From positions 120,926 to 184,925 of the forward strand of contig CAOKOL010000002.1 in NCBI GenBank assembly GCA_948470335.1: 64,000 bases of DNA, read 5' to 3'. Below, piece by piece: positions 53,898 through 62,012 of the stretch. The position numbers and the translations under genes are program-made. Within the stretch, counting starts at the first letter, position 1. The number at the start of each line of letters is the position of its first letter. Source of the DNA: an uncultured Lachnospiraceae bacterium (GTDB lineage: Bacteria > Bacillota > Clostridia > Lachnospirales > Lachnospiraceae). The notes under the pieces were generated by a model that was not told the DNA's origin, did not search any database, and saw only the letters and a program-made list of their open reading frames with translations.

Positions 53898-56800
53898 CTA
53901 CGAATTTATTTTCTCAAATTTCTTTTCTAATGGCACCAAATACATCTGTTTAAAATATTTTCTTCCAAATACAGTCCTGACATCGAAACATTCTAAAACT
54001 CTTTCTTTGTGAGCCGCATATATCAAGTCAATCATGTATTTCTTAATTTCTGTAATTTCTTTGTTATGTGAAGTTGCCTGTTTGCTCCCATAGCAGGCAT
54101 TAAATATCTCAATAATCGTGGCCTGTGTTACATTAATTTTTCTTATTTGTTTTACACATTGCTCAAAGTAATCTTTTTTTGTCAATCCGTTTATAATACT
54201 ATACTGAGAATTGGTTTTTTTCAAAGAACAATATTTTGAATATTCTTCCGCAATTTCCTTTATTTTTGCCCGATGCTTGTCATTACCCCGTTTATCAGTT
54301 TCTTTTATCAATTCCATGATATCAATTTTCCTATCTTTTGTTTTCTTTTTGGGCAATATCTCTTTATTATCTGCCAATATACACAAATTATCCATTGGGC
54401 AGTTCATTCCCTCATCAAAATAAACTGAGTTCTCCACGCTGTTAGGAAAAGCGTACTTAAAGTATAAAGGCTTCTTTATTTTTTCAGCCGCTTTATTATC
54501 ATCCTTTTTATGCTTGTTCAGCAGAAAATCGCTGATCAGTCTATATAATTTATCCTTTAATTCTCTTTCTTCATTGTTTAGCGGCCTTTCTGCTTCTATG
54601 TTTCTATACTTTTCAATCGCATTATACGCTTCCTCAATATCTGGATGATCTTTTAATTCTGCTTCAGTTAATGTCTGCTTTCTGACTCCTAATAATTTCC
54701 CATATGACATAAATTTCGCTAAAAAGTCACTTTCACTGTCTAATCCCAATCTTCTTAAATCGGCTAATTCCTTGTCAGTATCCATTTTATATTCACGTTT
54801 TGCCCTGTCAATTTCCACATTGGACGCGCTGCTCAGCATGGAAATTTTATCATAGATAAATTTCCTAAGTTCTCTTTCTTCTTCTGACTCAGGAGTATCC
54901 TCAAAATAAATATGCCAGTAATATGCCTGCAAAATCTGTCCCATATTAACAATGTCGCCGACTTTCCCTTTTGCTATTTTGCTGTCTGTCCCTACCAGAT
55001 CTTTAACAACGTTAAACTTCTCTTTTGTCTCTTTGGATACCTTATTTACAGGAGTAAGAAAATTCTTCTCACAGTATTTTGCTTTTTCAACTAACAGTTC
55101 ATTTGACGAAATCCATAACTGATCCGAATCATAATCCATTCCTGAACATCGCTCCATTATGTCACTCTCAATACTGTTCACCACAACAATGTTGTCAGAT
55201 AACGTCATATATTCATTTAACTGTGCATTCTTGGTATTTTTCAAACATACAATATTCCCACTGCTAACACAAGGATTTCTTGCCGCAATCAACTCCTGCC
55301 CATTATCGTACGTTTTGCAGTATGCCTCCCTGCCATTATGCACCCTGTCCCATGCATCCGGATCAATACCGCTTGCGTACTGGATCATCTCCATAGGATT
55401 ACTCACACAGACACAAAAATCAGAATCGGGTATCTTAATACCATCTTTTTTCCAATTCTCTTTATAATCATTCAGAGTATCATTTTTAAATCTTTTATAT
55501 AGATCAGTATGTATGATTCCTGGCACATAAGCGGCCAGCTCATAAATCATATTGTTATTGATACTCTTGTTGGCTCCCAGATGCATCAGGAACATATCCT
55601 CATCATTCCTCATATCGCTCAAGTACGGAATCTCTCCCATATCTAGCAACGTCCTCATATCATCTTTAGACAGAGGCAGCGCCATCAAGATCTGTGAATT
55701 GCATCTTCGGTCATGTCCATATATCCCGTGCTCTGACTTAACAACGCCAAAATATGGATTTCCATTAATCGAATCAAGCCAATACTCAAACATGTTTTGA
55801 ATATCCCCATCAGCCCTATCTTCATATCGGTTCTCCACATAATCCTTGACCTTTAGTATCTTCAAGCTGTTTGGCGTGGTGATCAGCTTGATCTGGCTTA
55901 TATCCTCCGCAATCGTCCACCCATGTTTCTTTACATCATCCATGGTAACATTATGGTCATTAAAATATTTTTGAATATTAAAATTAAAAGCGGCTGATTT
56001 AAACCAGAGATTTCGCAGTAATACAAATGATTTTCCTTTTAATGAATTACCTTCTTTAACATTCTCAAACTCAGTAAATTCATTGTATTTGCTGGCATCC
56101 ATCAAACTCATGCCATCCCATATACTATTATGATACTCTACGACTTCATCAACAACCTTCAGCCTGTCATTATCGTCTAGCTTTGTAACACTCGATTTTT
56201 TATTAAATATGGACTCGAAATCATTTATCAAAAGTATTTCTTCTGGTCTGATCTCTAATTTCCCACATATACCGCTAAGCACAAGTGATTCATATGATTT
56301 GATGCCAGCTATATCAATAGACTCCGTTTCTGAAAAAGTAATCCCCAATCTAGCCCATTGAATGAGCAGATCATTACAGTATTCTTCTTTGATAAACAAC
56401 ATATTCCCACATCGGGATTTACTTGTCGATCGCATAAAGTAAACATATTTATTTCCATTCAGCACAAACCCATTTTCATACATATGCTCACGTAAGCCTT
56501 CTGTATTTAATTCTGTCTCTAATCTGGATACTTTTTTCAATGTCGATTGATTTTTGCCTGTTCCATATGTTTTGATTATATATTTCGGTTTCGGTTCTTT
56601 AATTTCACCTTTTTTATTACGTTTTAATTGCTTTTTTCTTTTGGCTGCGCCTTTGAAGATCACATTTATGACCATATCTGAATATACAATATCATAATCG
56701 TCCACCTTAAATTCTTCTCTTTGTATCTCATACATTTTCTCCAATCCCAAAGAATACGGCATCTTAACTTTATACAAGCCATCTGGCACTTTCTTTTTAT

Positions 56801-57023
56801 TACTTTTCTCATCCCAGAACCTCGATGTATCATATCCAATTTCATTATGCTCACTATCCATTTTTTTATTGGCAGAATATAGATATCTTGCTTCTATGCT
56901 CATTATCCTCACGCCATTTTTTAAATCTTCTATCATATATTTATTCACTATCTTTTCCTCCAATATTTTTTGTTTAATCACACTCTCACGCCCAAATAAG
57001 CCACAAAACCATTCACATGACAT
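53898..57023 (-). CDS. Single-chain RNA polymerase-like protein (cellular RdRP/YonO superfamily)
   Basis: About 1041 residues, soluble. The C-terminal half carries the family signature in the right order and spacing: ARNPCVSSGNIVCL (Arg-Asn-Pro-Cys near residue 582), DNIVVVNSIESDIMERCSG, then the metal loop DYDSDQLW (Asp residues 630, 632, 634). Cellular RdRPs read RNPCLHPGD...SGSDLDGD at the same places, and beta-prime subunits NADFDGDQ. An upstream barrel candidate spans about 300-400 (WDGMSL; FVLLRNLWFKSAAF). SPbeta YonO is a characterised member acting as a DNA-dependent RNA polymerase. ATG 57023 has AAGGG upstream; ATG 57086 would add a hydrophobic stretch. It may transcribe element genes or copy RNA; which is unknown. 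Confidence 0.8.
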   Translation of the reverse strand: MSCEWFCGLFGRESVIKQKILEEKIVNKYMIEDLKNGVRIMSIEARYLYSANKKMDSEHNEIGYDTSRFWDEKSNKKKVPDGLYKVKMPYSLGLEKMYEIQREEFKVDDYDIVYSDMVINVIFKGAAKRKKQLKRNKKGEIKEPKPKYIIKTYGTGKNQSTLKKVSRLETELNTEGLREHMYENGFVLNGNKYVYFMRSTSKSRCGNMLFIKEEYCNDLLIQWARLGITFSETESIDIAGIKSYESLVLSGICGKLEIRPEEILLINDFESIFNKKSSVTKLDDNDRLKVVDEVVEYHNSIWDGMSLMDASKYNEFTEFENVKEGNSLKGKSFVLLRNLWFKSAAFNFNIQKYFNDHNVTMDDVKKHGWTIAEDISQIKLITTPNSLKILKVKDYVENRYEDRADGDIQNMFEYWLDSINGNPYFGVVKSEHGIYGHDRRCNSQILMALPLSKDDMRTLLDMGEIPYLSDMRNDEDMFLMHLGANKSINNNMIYELAAYVPGIIHTDLYKRFKNDTLNDYKENWKKDGIKIPDSDFCVCVSNPMEMIQYASGIDPDAWDRVHNGREAYCKTYDNGQELIAARNPCVSSGNIVCLKNTKNAQLNEYMTLSDNIVVVNSIESDIMERCSGMDYDSDQLWISSNELLVEKAKYCEKNFLTPVNKVSKETKEKFNVVKDLVGTDSKIAKGKVGDIVNMGQILQAYYWHIYFEDTPESEEERELRKFIYDKISMLSSASNVEIDRAKREYKMDTDKELADLRRLGLDSESDFLAKFMSYGKLLGVRKQTLTEAELKDHPDIEEAYNAIEKYRNIEAERPLNNEERELKDKLYRLISDFLLNKHKKDDNKAAEKIKKPLYFKYAFPNSVENSVYFDEGMNCPMDNLCILADNKEILPKKKTKDRKIDIMELIKETDKRGNDKHRAKIKEIAEEYSKYCSLKKTNSQYSIINGLTKKDYFEQCVKQIRKINVTQATIIEIFNACYGSKQATSHNKEITEIKKYMIDLIYAAHKERVLECFDVRTVFGRKYFKQMYLVPLEKKFEKINS

Positions 57024-57144
57024 ATTTATACCCTTCCACATAAAAATCAAATATAGGGCAAATAACAGCTTATAGACCAAATACATAGACCAATTCCTAT
57101 CCCTTATTGAAAGACTGATTTTATTGGGGAAATATTTAATGGCA

Positions 57145-57168
57145 GAGACAGGAGGGCGCAAGCCATCC
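57145..57168 (-). other. Gene-boundary hairpin upstream of the polymerase gene
   Basis: On the minus strand GGATGGC-TTGC-GCCCTCC forms a GC-rich stem with GGC/GCC at its tip. It lies between the small gene and the polymerase gene, in the otherwise unassigned 57,024-57,214 stretch. Confidence 0.45.
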
Positions 57169-57214
57169 TTCTTTGCCTCTTTATCAGATTATCCTTCTGG
57201 CCATAAAAATTGTC

Positions 57215-57403
57215 TTATTTATTTTTCAGTTTAATTCGATATCCCTTAAAATATGAAATATCAAACACCTCTTGTTCTGGCATATCTTCTACTTTCAAAT
57301 CTGTTTCAAGTGCTTCAATACTAAAATCGAAAAATGATATCTTTTCTACCTCATATAATTTAGTGTCATTTACCTTTATATATTTTATCTTTGTATCGTT
57401 AAT
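57215..57403 (-). CDS. Small acidic protein with a non-ATG (ATT) start candidate
   Basis: A clean 62-codon frame, acidic, with KVNDTKLYEVEKISFF and EDMPEQEVFDISYFKG; no known family. No ATG, GTG or TTG opens it. AGGAGG is followed two bases later by ATG AAC AAT TAA, a three-codon frame, while the real frame is +1 to it and opens at ATT 57403 overlapping that stop. An AUU start, re-initiation after the minigene, a +1 shift or a one-base error are the options. It lies between the J-domain-like gene and the polymerase gene. Confidence 0.55.
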   Translation of the reverse strand: MNDTKIKYIKVNDTKLYEVEKISFFDFSIEALETDLKVEDMPEQEVFDISYFKGYRIKLKNK

Positions 57404-57441
57404 TGTTCATGTCCTCCTTAAAAATATATAGGTAGGGGATA

Positions 57442-58263
57442 TTAAATCCCCCAAGTTTCCTTTAATTTGTTCAAAAATTGCATTGGTTTATTATCTTCTA
57501 TAACATCAGGATGGAATTTCGTAGCTAATACTTTTTAAAACTTCTTTAAATACTCTTTTTCCTTGTCAGTGTAGTTACTATTTGAACCAATCGAGTAACT
57601 ACCACTTGTATATTGCTTATAAAAATTATCCCATTGTTTCTGTTGCTCCTCATGACATTTGCGTTCGTATTCCCTTTTCTCTTCATCAGCTTTTTTCTTT
57701 TCAGCCCTAATCTTTGGAAGCTGCTCATAAAGTTCTTGATTCATCACTTTTAAGTGAATATCATAAATCTGTTCAAAGATATCCTCCCCATAAAGTTCGT
57801 CAAACACTACTTTCTTAGATTCATACTTTCGTATCATCTCCAAATGCTTATTATGTATCTTATATTCCTTTGAACTATGCCACTTATCAGATTCTTCTCG
57901 CTCAATTACGTCTACTTTTCTATCAATTTCATCACAAACGGCATTTATCTGGACTTGCGTCTTATCTGGAAAAATTTCTTCCAACTTGTCATAAAACCAA
58001 TCATCGGGATAAACATAATGGTCTAAGAAATCAAACCAATGATAAGTTCCCATCACTACCTGTTTTTGCTTCACCTTCCTATTTTCACGGTAGGATTCTT
58101 TTACAACAATCTTATAAGAATAGTTTTCTCGTTCAAATTGTTCCTTTGAATATCGCCATCCATAGCGAACTGTAGTACCTAGGTTTAATGTCGTGGTAAC
58201 TACATTCTTTGAATATCCATATACTTTTGATTTTCCATAAATCTTTTGAACTGCTATGTACAT
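57442..58263 (-). pseudogene. Protein with C-terminal J-like domain interrupted by an in-frame TAA
   Basis: From ATG 58263 (GGAAGG upstream) the frame gives 242 residues: an N-terminal part with conserved aromatic residues (TYHWFDFLDHYVYPDDW), then a long charged coiled coil (about 115-215). It stops at TAA 57537. The same frame continues KVLATKFHPDVIEDNKP to WGI and a second TAA at 57442, restoring the helix and HPD motif of a J domain. In such domains the stop position would hold an aromatic residue (KKF-Tyr-KVLA). So either a nonsense mutation, read-through or an error; the truncated protein would lack HPD. Function unknown, perhaps an Hsp70-recruiting element protein. Confidence 0.6.
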
Positions 58264-58383
58264 TTATATTCCTTCCTTGTGTAGTTACTTAATGTAAACA
58301 GACAGTAACTACATTCCTTATTTAAAATTCTCCTTCTCATCTAAAAAATATATACTTGCGAATATGCGTAGCATATGAGCAAA

Positions 58384-58411
58384 GGCACGAGCTGCAACGC
58401 AGCGATTGCCA
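58384..58411 (-). other. Gene-boundary hairpin
   Basis: GGC-N4-GCTGC-AAC-GCAGC-N4-GCC forms a two-part stem in the 58,264-58,424 spacer; a further small inverted repeat ATATGC-GTA-GCATAT lies just to its left. No T-tract. Confidence 0.5.
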
Positions 58412-58424
58412 GACTGTCAGTAGA

Positions 58425-58754
58425 CTACACCAACTTATAATCATTCTTATCTATCAAGCCAATCACTTCTAATACTTCTTTCTGCGTTGCTTTATCTTTA
58501 CACCCTTTAGTCCTTTGGATAATCATTTTCATTGAATATATAGGCAACAACAATGAACGTAACTTCTCTCTATGTTTCATCCATTCCAAACGCTCATATT
58601 CATAGCATCCATTGTATGATTGTTCACAGTTTGCCCATTTCTTTTCAAGATAAGCATTTTTACTGATTACTGGTTCACATGCTGCTAAACATGATATCAA
58701 TAATGAATCTGTCAATTTCTTATTCTTTAAATTTTCTTTATCCTGTTTTGTCAT
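58425..58754 (-). CDS. Unknown 109-residue protein
   Basis: Basic helical protein with several cysteines (ISCLAACEPV; WANCEQSYNGCYEYERLEWMKHR) and a long amphipathic region. AGGAG lies eleven bases before ATG. I do not recognise the family. It is co-directional with the helicase and polymerase genes and follows the structured 58,755-59,069 spacer, so it may be part of the replication-transcription module. Confidence 0.6.
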   Translation of the reverse strand: MTKQDKENLKNKKLTDSLLISCLAACEPVISKNAYLEKKWANCEQSYNGCYEYERLEWMKHREKLRSLLLPIYSMKMIIQRTKGCKDKATQKEVLEVIGLIDKNDYKLV

Positions 58755-58793
58755 AAATAATCAGTCTCCTTTTATGTAGTCCCTGACAGTAGG

Positions 58794-58850
58794 CACAGCC
58801 TAAATTCCTCAAAGTCCAGCATAGCTGTCCTTTGCTGAATTTAGGCTGTG
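58794..58850 (-). other. Long stem-loop with perfect 14-bp arms
   Basis: CACAGCCTAAATTC (58794-58807) pairs exactly with GAATTTAGGCTGTG (58837-58850). Inside are CAAAG/CTTTG and a tip CAGC-ATA-GCTG. The whole folds into one extended hairpin of 57 bases upstream of the 109-residue gene. It could be a small RNA, a processing site, a replication hairpin or a leftover transposon end. Confidence 0.7.
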
Positions 58851-58868
58851 ATTATTATTGGAGCACCT

Positions 58869-58907
58869 TGTCACATTGCTTCACCGCCAAAGGGCGGCGG
58901 TTCGCAA
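58869..58907 (-). other. Second hairpin of the structured spacer
   Basis: ATTGC pairs with GCAAT as outer stem and CCGCC with GGCGG as inner stem with a four-base loop. It is GC-rich in an AT-rich region. The remainder up to 59,069 shows no gene and no clear further structure. Confidence 0.6.
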
Positions 58908-59069
58908 TATGCCAATCTGTCCAATAATGAATATATTATTTGTAAGCAGATAATTTTCTATATCAGAAATCACTTATTTTTTACCTATTTCCTTTTAAGA
59001 CTTACCCCTCTCAAACCCTTGATTTTACTGACTTTTTTACAAATTTTAGGAAGATCAATTTCCTAAAAA

Positions 59070-60296
59070 TCAACTTGTAACCCTACGTTGATATTCTAAA
59101 TTCATTTTCATCCATGCATTTAATAAATTTCTCATTCTCATTGATGGTATGTATATATTAATATTCTCACCTTTACGAATTCTACTTCTCCATATCCACT
59201 GAATCATTTCAGATAATCCATATAAATCTTCATCAATATTAATCCTTCTTTGTTTAAAAAATTGTGTGATTCCTGGGTGTAAATATACATTCACACAATA
59301 TGCAAGGTTAAATCTATCATCATAATCATTTGTTGATCTGCAGTTATAACTCACAAACTGATTCGAATATCCTTTTCCTTTTAATCTGTTTCTATAATCT
59401 TTAAAGGTTGTCCACATTATCGTCTCTGCTTTTGCGCTTAGAATATTGGAAAAATAATTATAGAGATTTCTCTTAATCTGCTTTATATTATCCTGATTTA
59501 TCTTTGCTCTGAACCATGTGACGGATAATCCATTTATCTTTTGATATACATTCTCATTCAATTTACCATCATATATATTAATCTTCTCAATATATATTGA
59601 TGTATCTGGTATAAAAAAATCTGTAATATGATATTCGCCATTCTGCTCTGAGATACTTTTTTGTTCATATTCAATTTGATATAAGTCAAAATAATTTTTC
59701 AATATACTGGATTCAAATAAATATGTAAGAATATAAATTTTATCAAACAGCGTAAAGATCTCAGGCGGATATCTCCATAGTAAAAGTTTCTGATTGATAT
59801 AGACCAAACTTCTATTATCTGCTAATATCTTTATTTCATTATATTTTGTATCATAATCCATTTTTTCTTTATTCCATATAACAAAGCCATCACCATCAAC
59901 TGTAACGCAACCACTTTCTTTTAATAACTTCATATCATCATTTCTGATATTGTCATATGGCTCTATAACATTGAGCACTTCATCTAAAATCAATGTATAA
60001 TGCCCTTCTTTAATATTTTCTCTGCTTTCTTCATCTAAATGCTTGAATAATTCATGTGTAGATGCAATATCGGATTGACACGCTAATAATTCATTAATAG
60101 AATCAAGTTTTCCGTTTCCTTTATTCATTGGCTGCTTAAAATCTCTATTTGAATTCTTTATAATTCTATTCACTTCATCTAAAAATGGTGTAATGTATAA
60201 GAAATTATCAAATACATTTCTGTTTATATGTTGTATACTCCAATTTGTCTTCCCTGATCCCATTATGGAATCAATTACTGTGATTTTGCTAATAAT
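59070..60296 (-). CDS. Phage-type DEAD-like helicase/ATPase with a non-ATG start candidate
   Basis: About 408 residues. Walker A MGSGKTNWSI follows the strand ITVIDSI; next come LYITPFLDEVNRI, STHELFKHLDEE, the Walker B region YTLILDEVLNVIEPY, and C-terminal helicase-like stretches (VSYNCRSTNDYDDRFNLAY; IQWIWRSRIRKGE). This pattern is familiar from Firmicutes phage helicases. ATG 60263 would cut off the strand before Walker A. The frame opens at ATT 60296, six bases after AGGAG; the only ATG next to that site begins ATG TAT TAT TAG in another frame. Hence an AUU start, a +1 shift or an error. Probably element replication. Confidence 0.75.
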   Translation of the reverse strand: MISKITVIDSIMGSGKTNWSIQHINRNVFDNFLYITPFLDEVNRIIKNSNRDFKQPMNKGNGKLDSINELLACQSDIASTHELFKHLDEESRENIKEGHYTLILDEVLNVIEPYDNIRNDDMKLLKESGCVTVDGDGFVIWNKEKMDYDTKYNEIKILADNRSLVYINQKLLLWRYPPEIFTLFDKIYILTYLFESSILKNYFDLYQIEYEQKSISEQNGEYHITDFFIPDTSIYIEKINIYDGKLNENVYQKINGLSVTWFRAKINQDNIKQIKRNLYNYFSNILSAKAETIMWTTFKDYRNRLKGKGYSNQFVSYNCRSTNDYDDRFNLAYCVNVYLHPGITQFFKQRRINIDEDLYGLSEMIQWIWRSRIRKGENINIYIPSMRMRNLLNAWMKMNLEYQRRVTS

Positions 60297-60375
60297 ACAT
60301 CACTCCTATCTGATTTTTCTTTTGACATTTCTACATACTTTCTACTTATAATCATCTTCTCCTATAAAGGGCATG

Positions 60376-60405
60376 AAGACGGCATTTATATAACAACACC
60401 GTCTT
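60376..60405 (-). terminator. Hairpin between the 121-residue gene and the helicase gene
   Basis: AAGACGG pairs with CCGTCTT over a 16-base loop, downstream of the 60,449-60,814 gene. A weak T-run at best, so terminator status is tentative. Confidence 0.45.
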
Positions 60406-60448
60406 ATTGTTTATAGTTACACTATCTGTTTCTACATTTAAAACTTAC

Positions 60449-60814
60449 TTATACTGCTAATTTCTTATCCATCCTGTCAAAAATAGTTTCCCTAAATTTT
60501 GCATTAACTTCTTCACTTGATATTCCATTCTTAAAAGAACATTCTACATAAAAGTATTCTTCCATATAAATATTTCTTATCTCGCATTTGATATTGATAA
60601 TATTCGCTTTCGTAAATTCATAAAATAAATCAATGCTATCACCAAATATTGTTTTATTTAGCAGACCAATAGATTCAATGAATTTTTCTAGTTCAATCTG
60701 GTTTACATCTGTAATATCCATACTGATTTTTGTTTCACATTTTGCCATAGTTACTGAAAGCACTCCAATTTCAATAGCCTCTACTAAATTTGATAACTGT
60801 ACCCGTTTACTCAT
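60449..60814 (-). CDS. Unknown 121-residue protein
   Basis: Mixed alpha-beta small protein: VQLSNLVEAIEIGVLSVTMAK, alternating beta pattern in KCEIRNIYMEEYFYVECSF, and a C-terminal helix EEVNAKFRETIFDRMDKK. AGGAG precedes the ATG by 11 bases. No family recognised. Sits between the 150-residue gene and the helicase in the same direction. Confidence 0.65.
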   Translation of the reverse strand: MSKRVQLSNLVEAIEIGVLSVTMAKCETKISMDITDVNQIELEKFIESIGLLNKTIFGDSIDLFYEFTKANIINIKCEIRNIYMEEYFYVECSFKNGISSEEVNAKFRETIFDRMDKKLAV

Positions 60815-60874
60815 GTAATAGTACTCTCCTTTTTTCTTTCTTTGTAATCAAAATATATTCTATTTATATGGATC

Positions 60875-61324
60875 TCAAATACATAAAAATCCAAGTTCCA
60901 TAACCGTACTATTCTTGAACTCAATCTCTAAAACATCCGCTAAAATATCATCTTTTGTTTCGCCTGTTCTAACAGTAGCTTCACATCTTGTAACCTCTTC
61001 ATAGCGGATTGTTACATCATCAGGTATCAATGATACCAATGGTGACGCATAATTGCTGATAATCAATTCTGTCTTTGTAGAATCTTCCACTATTTCATAT
61101 ATCTCTGAAGCAATATGGAAGTTACAGATTGCTTTCCTGTTACTTGAATCTAATGATATTGTTACAATTAATTCCTTTTCTTCATGTTCTCCAAAGAAAT
61201 TCTCTACTGTTTGTTTGATTTTGTCTCTTGTCAATGTATTGTGTTTTCTTGATTTACGGGCTTCTTCCATCATTCTTGCGCCAATTCTACCTGCATCATT
61301 ATCAAATTTGTCATTTCCTGTCAT
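60875..61324 (-). CDS. Unknown 149-residue protein
   Basis: N-terminal charged helical part (GRIGARMMEEARKSRKHNT; RDKIKQTVENFFGEHEEKE), then a beta-rich part (LIVTISLDSSNRKAICNFHI; LIPDDVTIRYEEVTRCEATV). ATG 61324 follows GGAAGG; an in-frame ATG five codons upstream coincides with that site. No family recognised. The beta pattern in the second half resembles the following 121-residue gene, so they may be distant relatives. Confidence 0.65.
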   Translation of the reverse strand: MTGNDKFDNDAGRIGARMMEEARKSRKHNTLTRDKIKQTVENFFGEHEEKELIVTISLDSSNRKAICNFHIASEIYEIVEDSTKTELIISNYASPLVSLIPDDVTIRYEEVTRCEATVRTGETKDDILADVLEIEFKNSTVMELGFLCI

Positions 61325-61338
61325 ATATAACCTTCCCA

Positions 61339-61401
61339 CTAATCTACAATGCTTTTATCCTTCAAATATTCCATGATAATGTAATACTCTTTGTTTATCA
61401 T
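61339..61401 (-). CDS. Micro-ORF of 20 codons upstream of the 149-residue gene
   Basis: ATG preceded by GGAGGGATAAGGAAA opens MINKEYYIIMEYLKDKSIVD and stops at TAG, 13 bp before the next ATG. Too short to judge by coding bias; a leader peptide is possible. Confidence 0.35.
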   Translation of the reverse strand: MINKEYYIIMEYLKDKSIVD

Positions 61402-61454
61402 TTTCCTTATCCCTCCACATATTTTTATTGTTGAGAACCAGCATTTCACTAATT

Positions 61455-61612
61455 CTCAGATGATATTTTTAATATTTTCGATGCAATAGGGACATATCCT
61501 ATTAGGACTCACGTCTATATATGATTACTTCTCCGAATGGAAAAAGAATCTTACACCAATAATTCTTTAACAATTAAACCATTTTATTATTCTTCTCATA
61601 ATAACTTTTCTC
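61455..61612 (-). pseudogene. Degenerate small ORF with a CPYC motif
   Basis: After AAAGGAG an ATG near 61607 opens MRRIIKWFN. Frame changes then link YWCKILFPFGEVIIYRRES and RICPYCIENIKNII, which together look like one small zinc-ribbon-like protein. At least two shifts are needed, so it is decayed or mis-sequenced. The surrounding 61,402-61,694 stretch holds nothing else recognisable. Confidence 0.35.
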
Positions 61613-61694
61613 CTTTACTTCAATTTTTTATGGATATTTTAGATGGCTGACAATCATCTACATACTACTTCTCTTTTTGTTTTTGTGATTTCTC

Positions 61695-61890
61695 TCAATT
61701 TTTATTCAATGATTTATTTTTTCTGCTTATATCCATTTTTCTTAGCTTTACCAACATATTTATTCTATTCGCTATAGTAGACAATGCACAGCCTATATCC
61801 TTTAATAATCTCTCTGTATGATGGTGGATATTCATTTTTTGATTTGAAATCAACGATAAACGTATATGTTTCATAATATATTCCTTCCAT
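61695..61890 (-). other. Two overlapping small ORFs, together resembling a LexA-type HTH
   Basis: Frame A (ATG 61890, AAGGAG) reads 41 residues with FIVDFKSKNEYPPSYREI, the first half of a LexA DNA-binding domain, then stops at 61765. Frame B (ATG 61874, GGAAGG) reads 59 residues and contains KDIGCALSTIANRINMLVKL, which matches the second half. A single +1 shift at ATT-A-AAG near 61806 joins them. Either a split regulator gene, programmed shift, or two genuine overlapping small genes. Confidence 0.5.
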
Positions 61891-61898
61891 TTTCTCCT

Positions 61899-62012
61899 TT
61901 AGCATGAAATATTAATGATAATCGCTGTGTTATCCTTTAGTTTAATATTCTCATATTCCTTAAAATGCACCGTGCAATTGATCCCAAATGATGTTATATC
62001 ATGATATTCCAT
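61899..62012 (-). CDS. Small ORF of 37 codons
   Basis: AAAGGAAA followed by ATG opens MEYHDITSFGINCTVHF and continues YENIKLKDNTAIIINISC. Alternating hydrophobic residues suggest a beta-rich mini-protein. The stop overlaps the ribosome site of the next small ORF. No family recognised. Confidence 0.5.
   Translation of the reverse strand: MEYHDITSFGINCTVHFKEYENIKLKDNTAIIINISC

Noticed and set aside
57024..57161. N-terminal extension of the polymerase-like protein to 57,161
   Set aside because: It would start at a TTG within a GC-rich hairpin; ATG 57023 has a better ribosome site. ATG 57086 stays as a weaker alternative.
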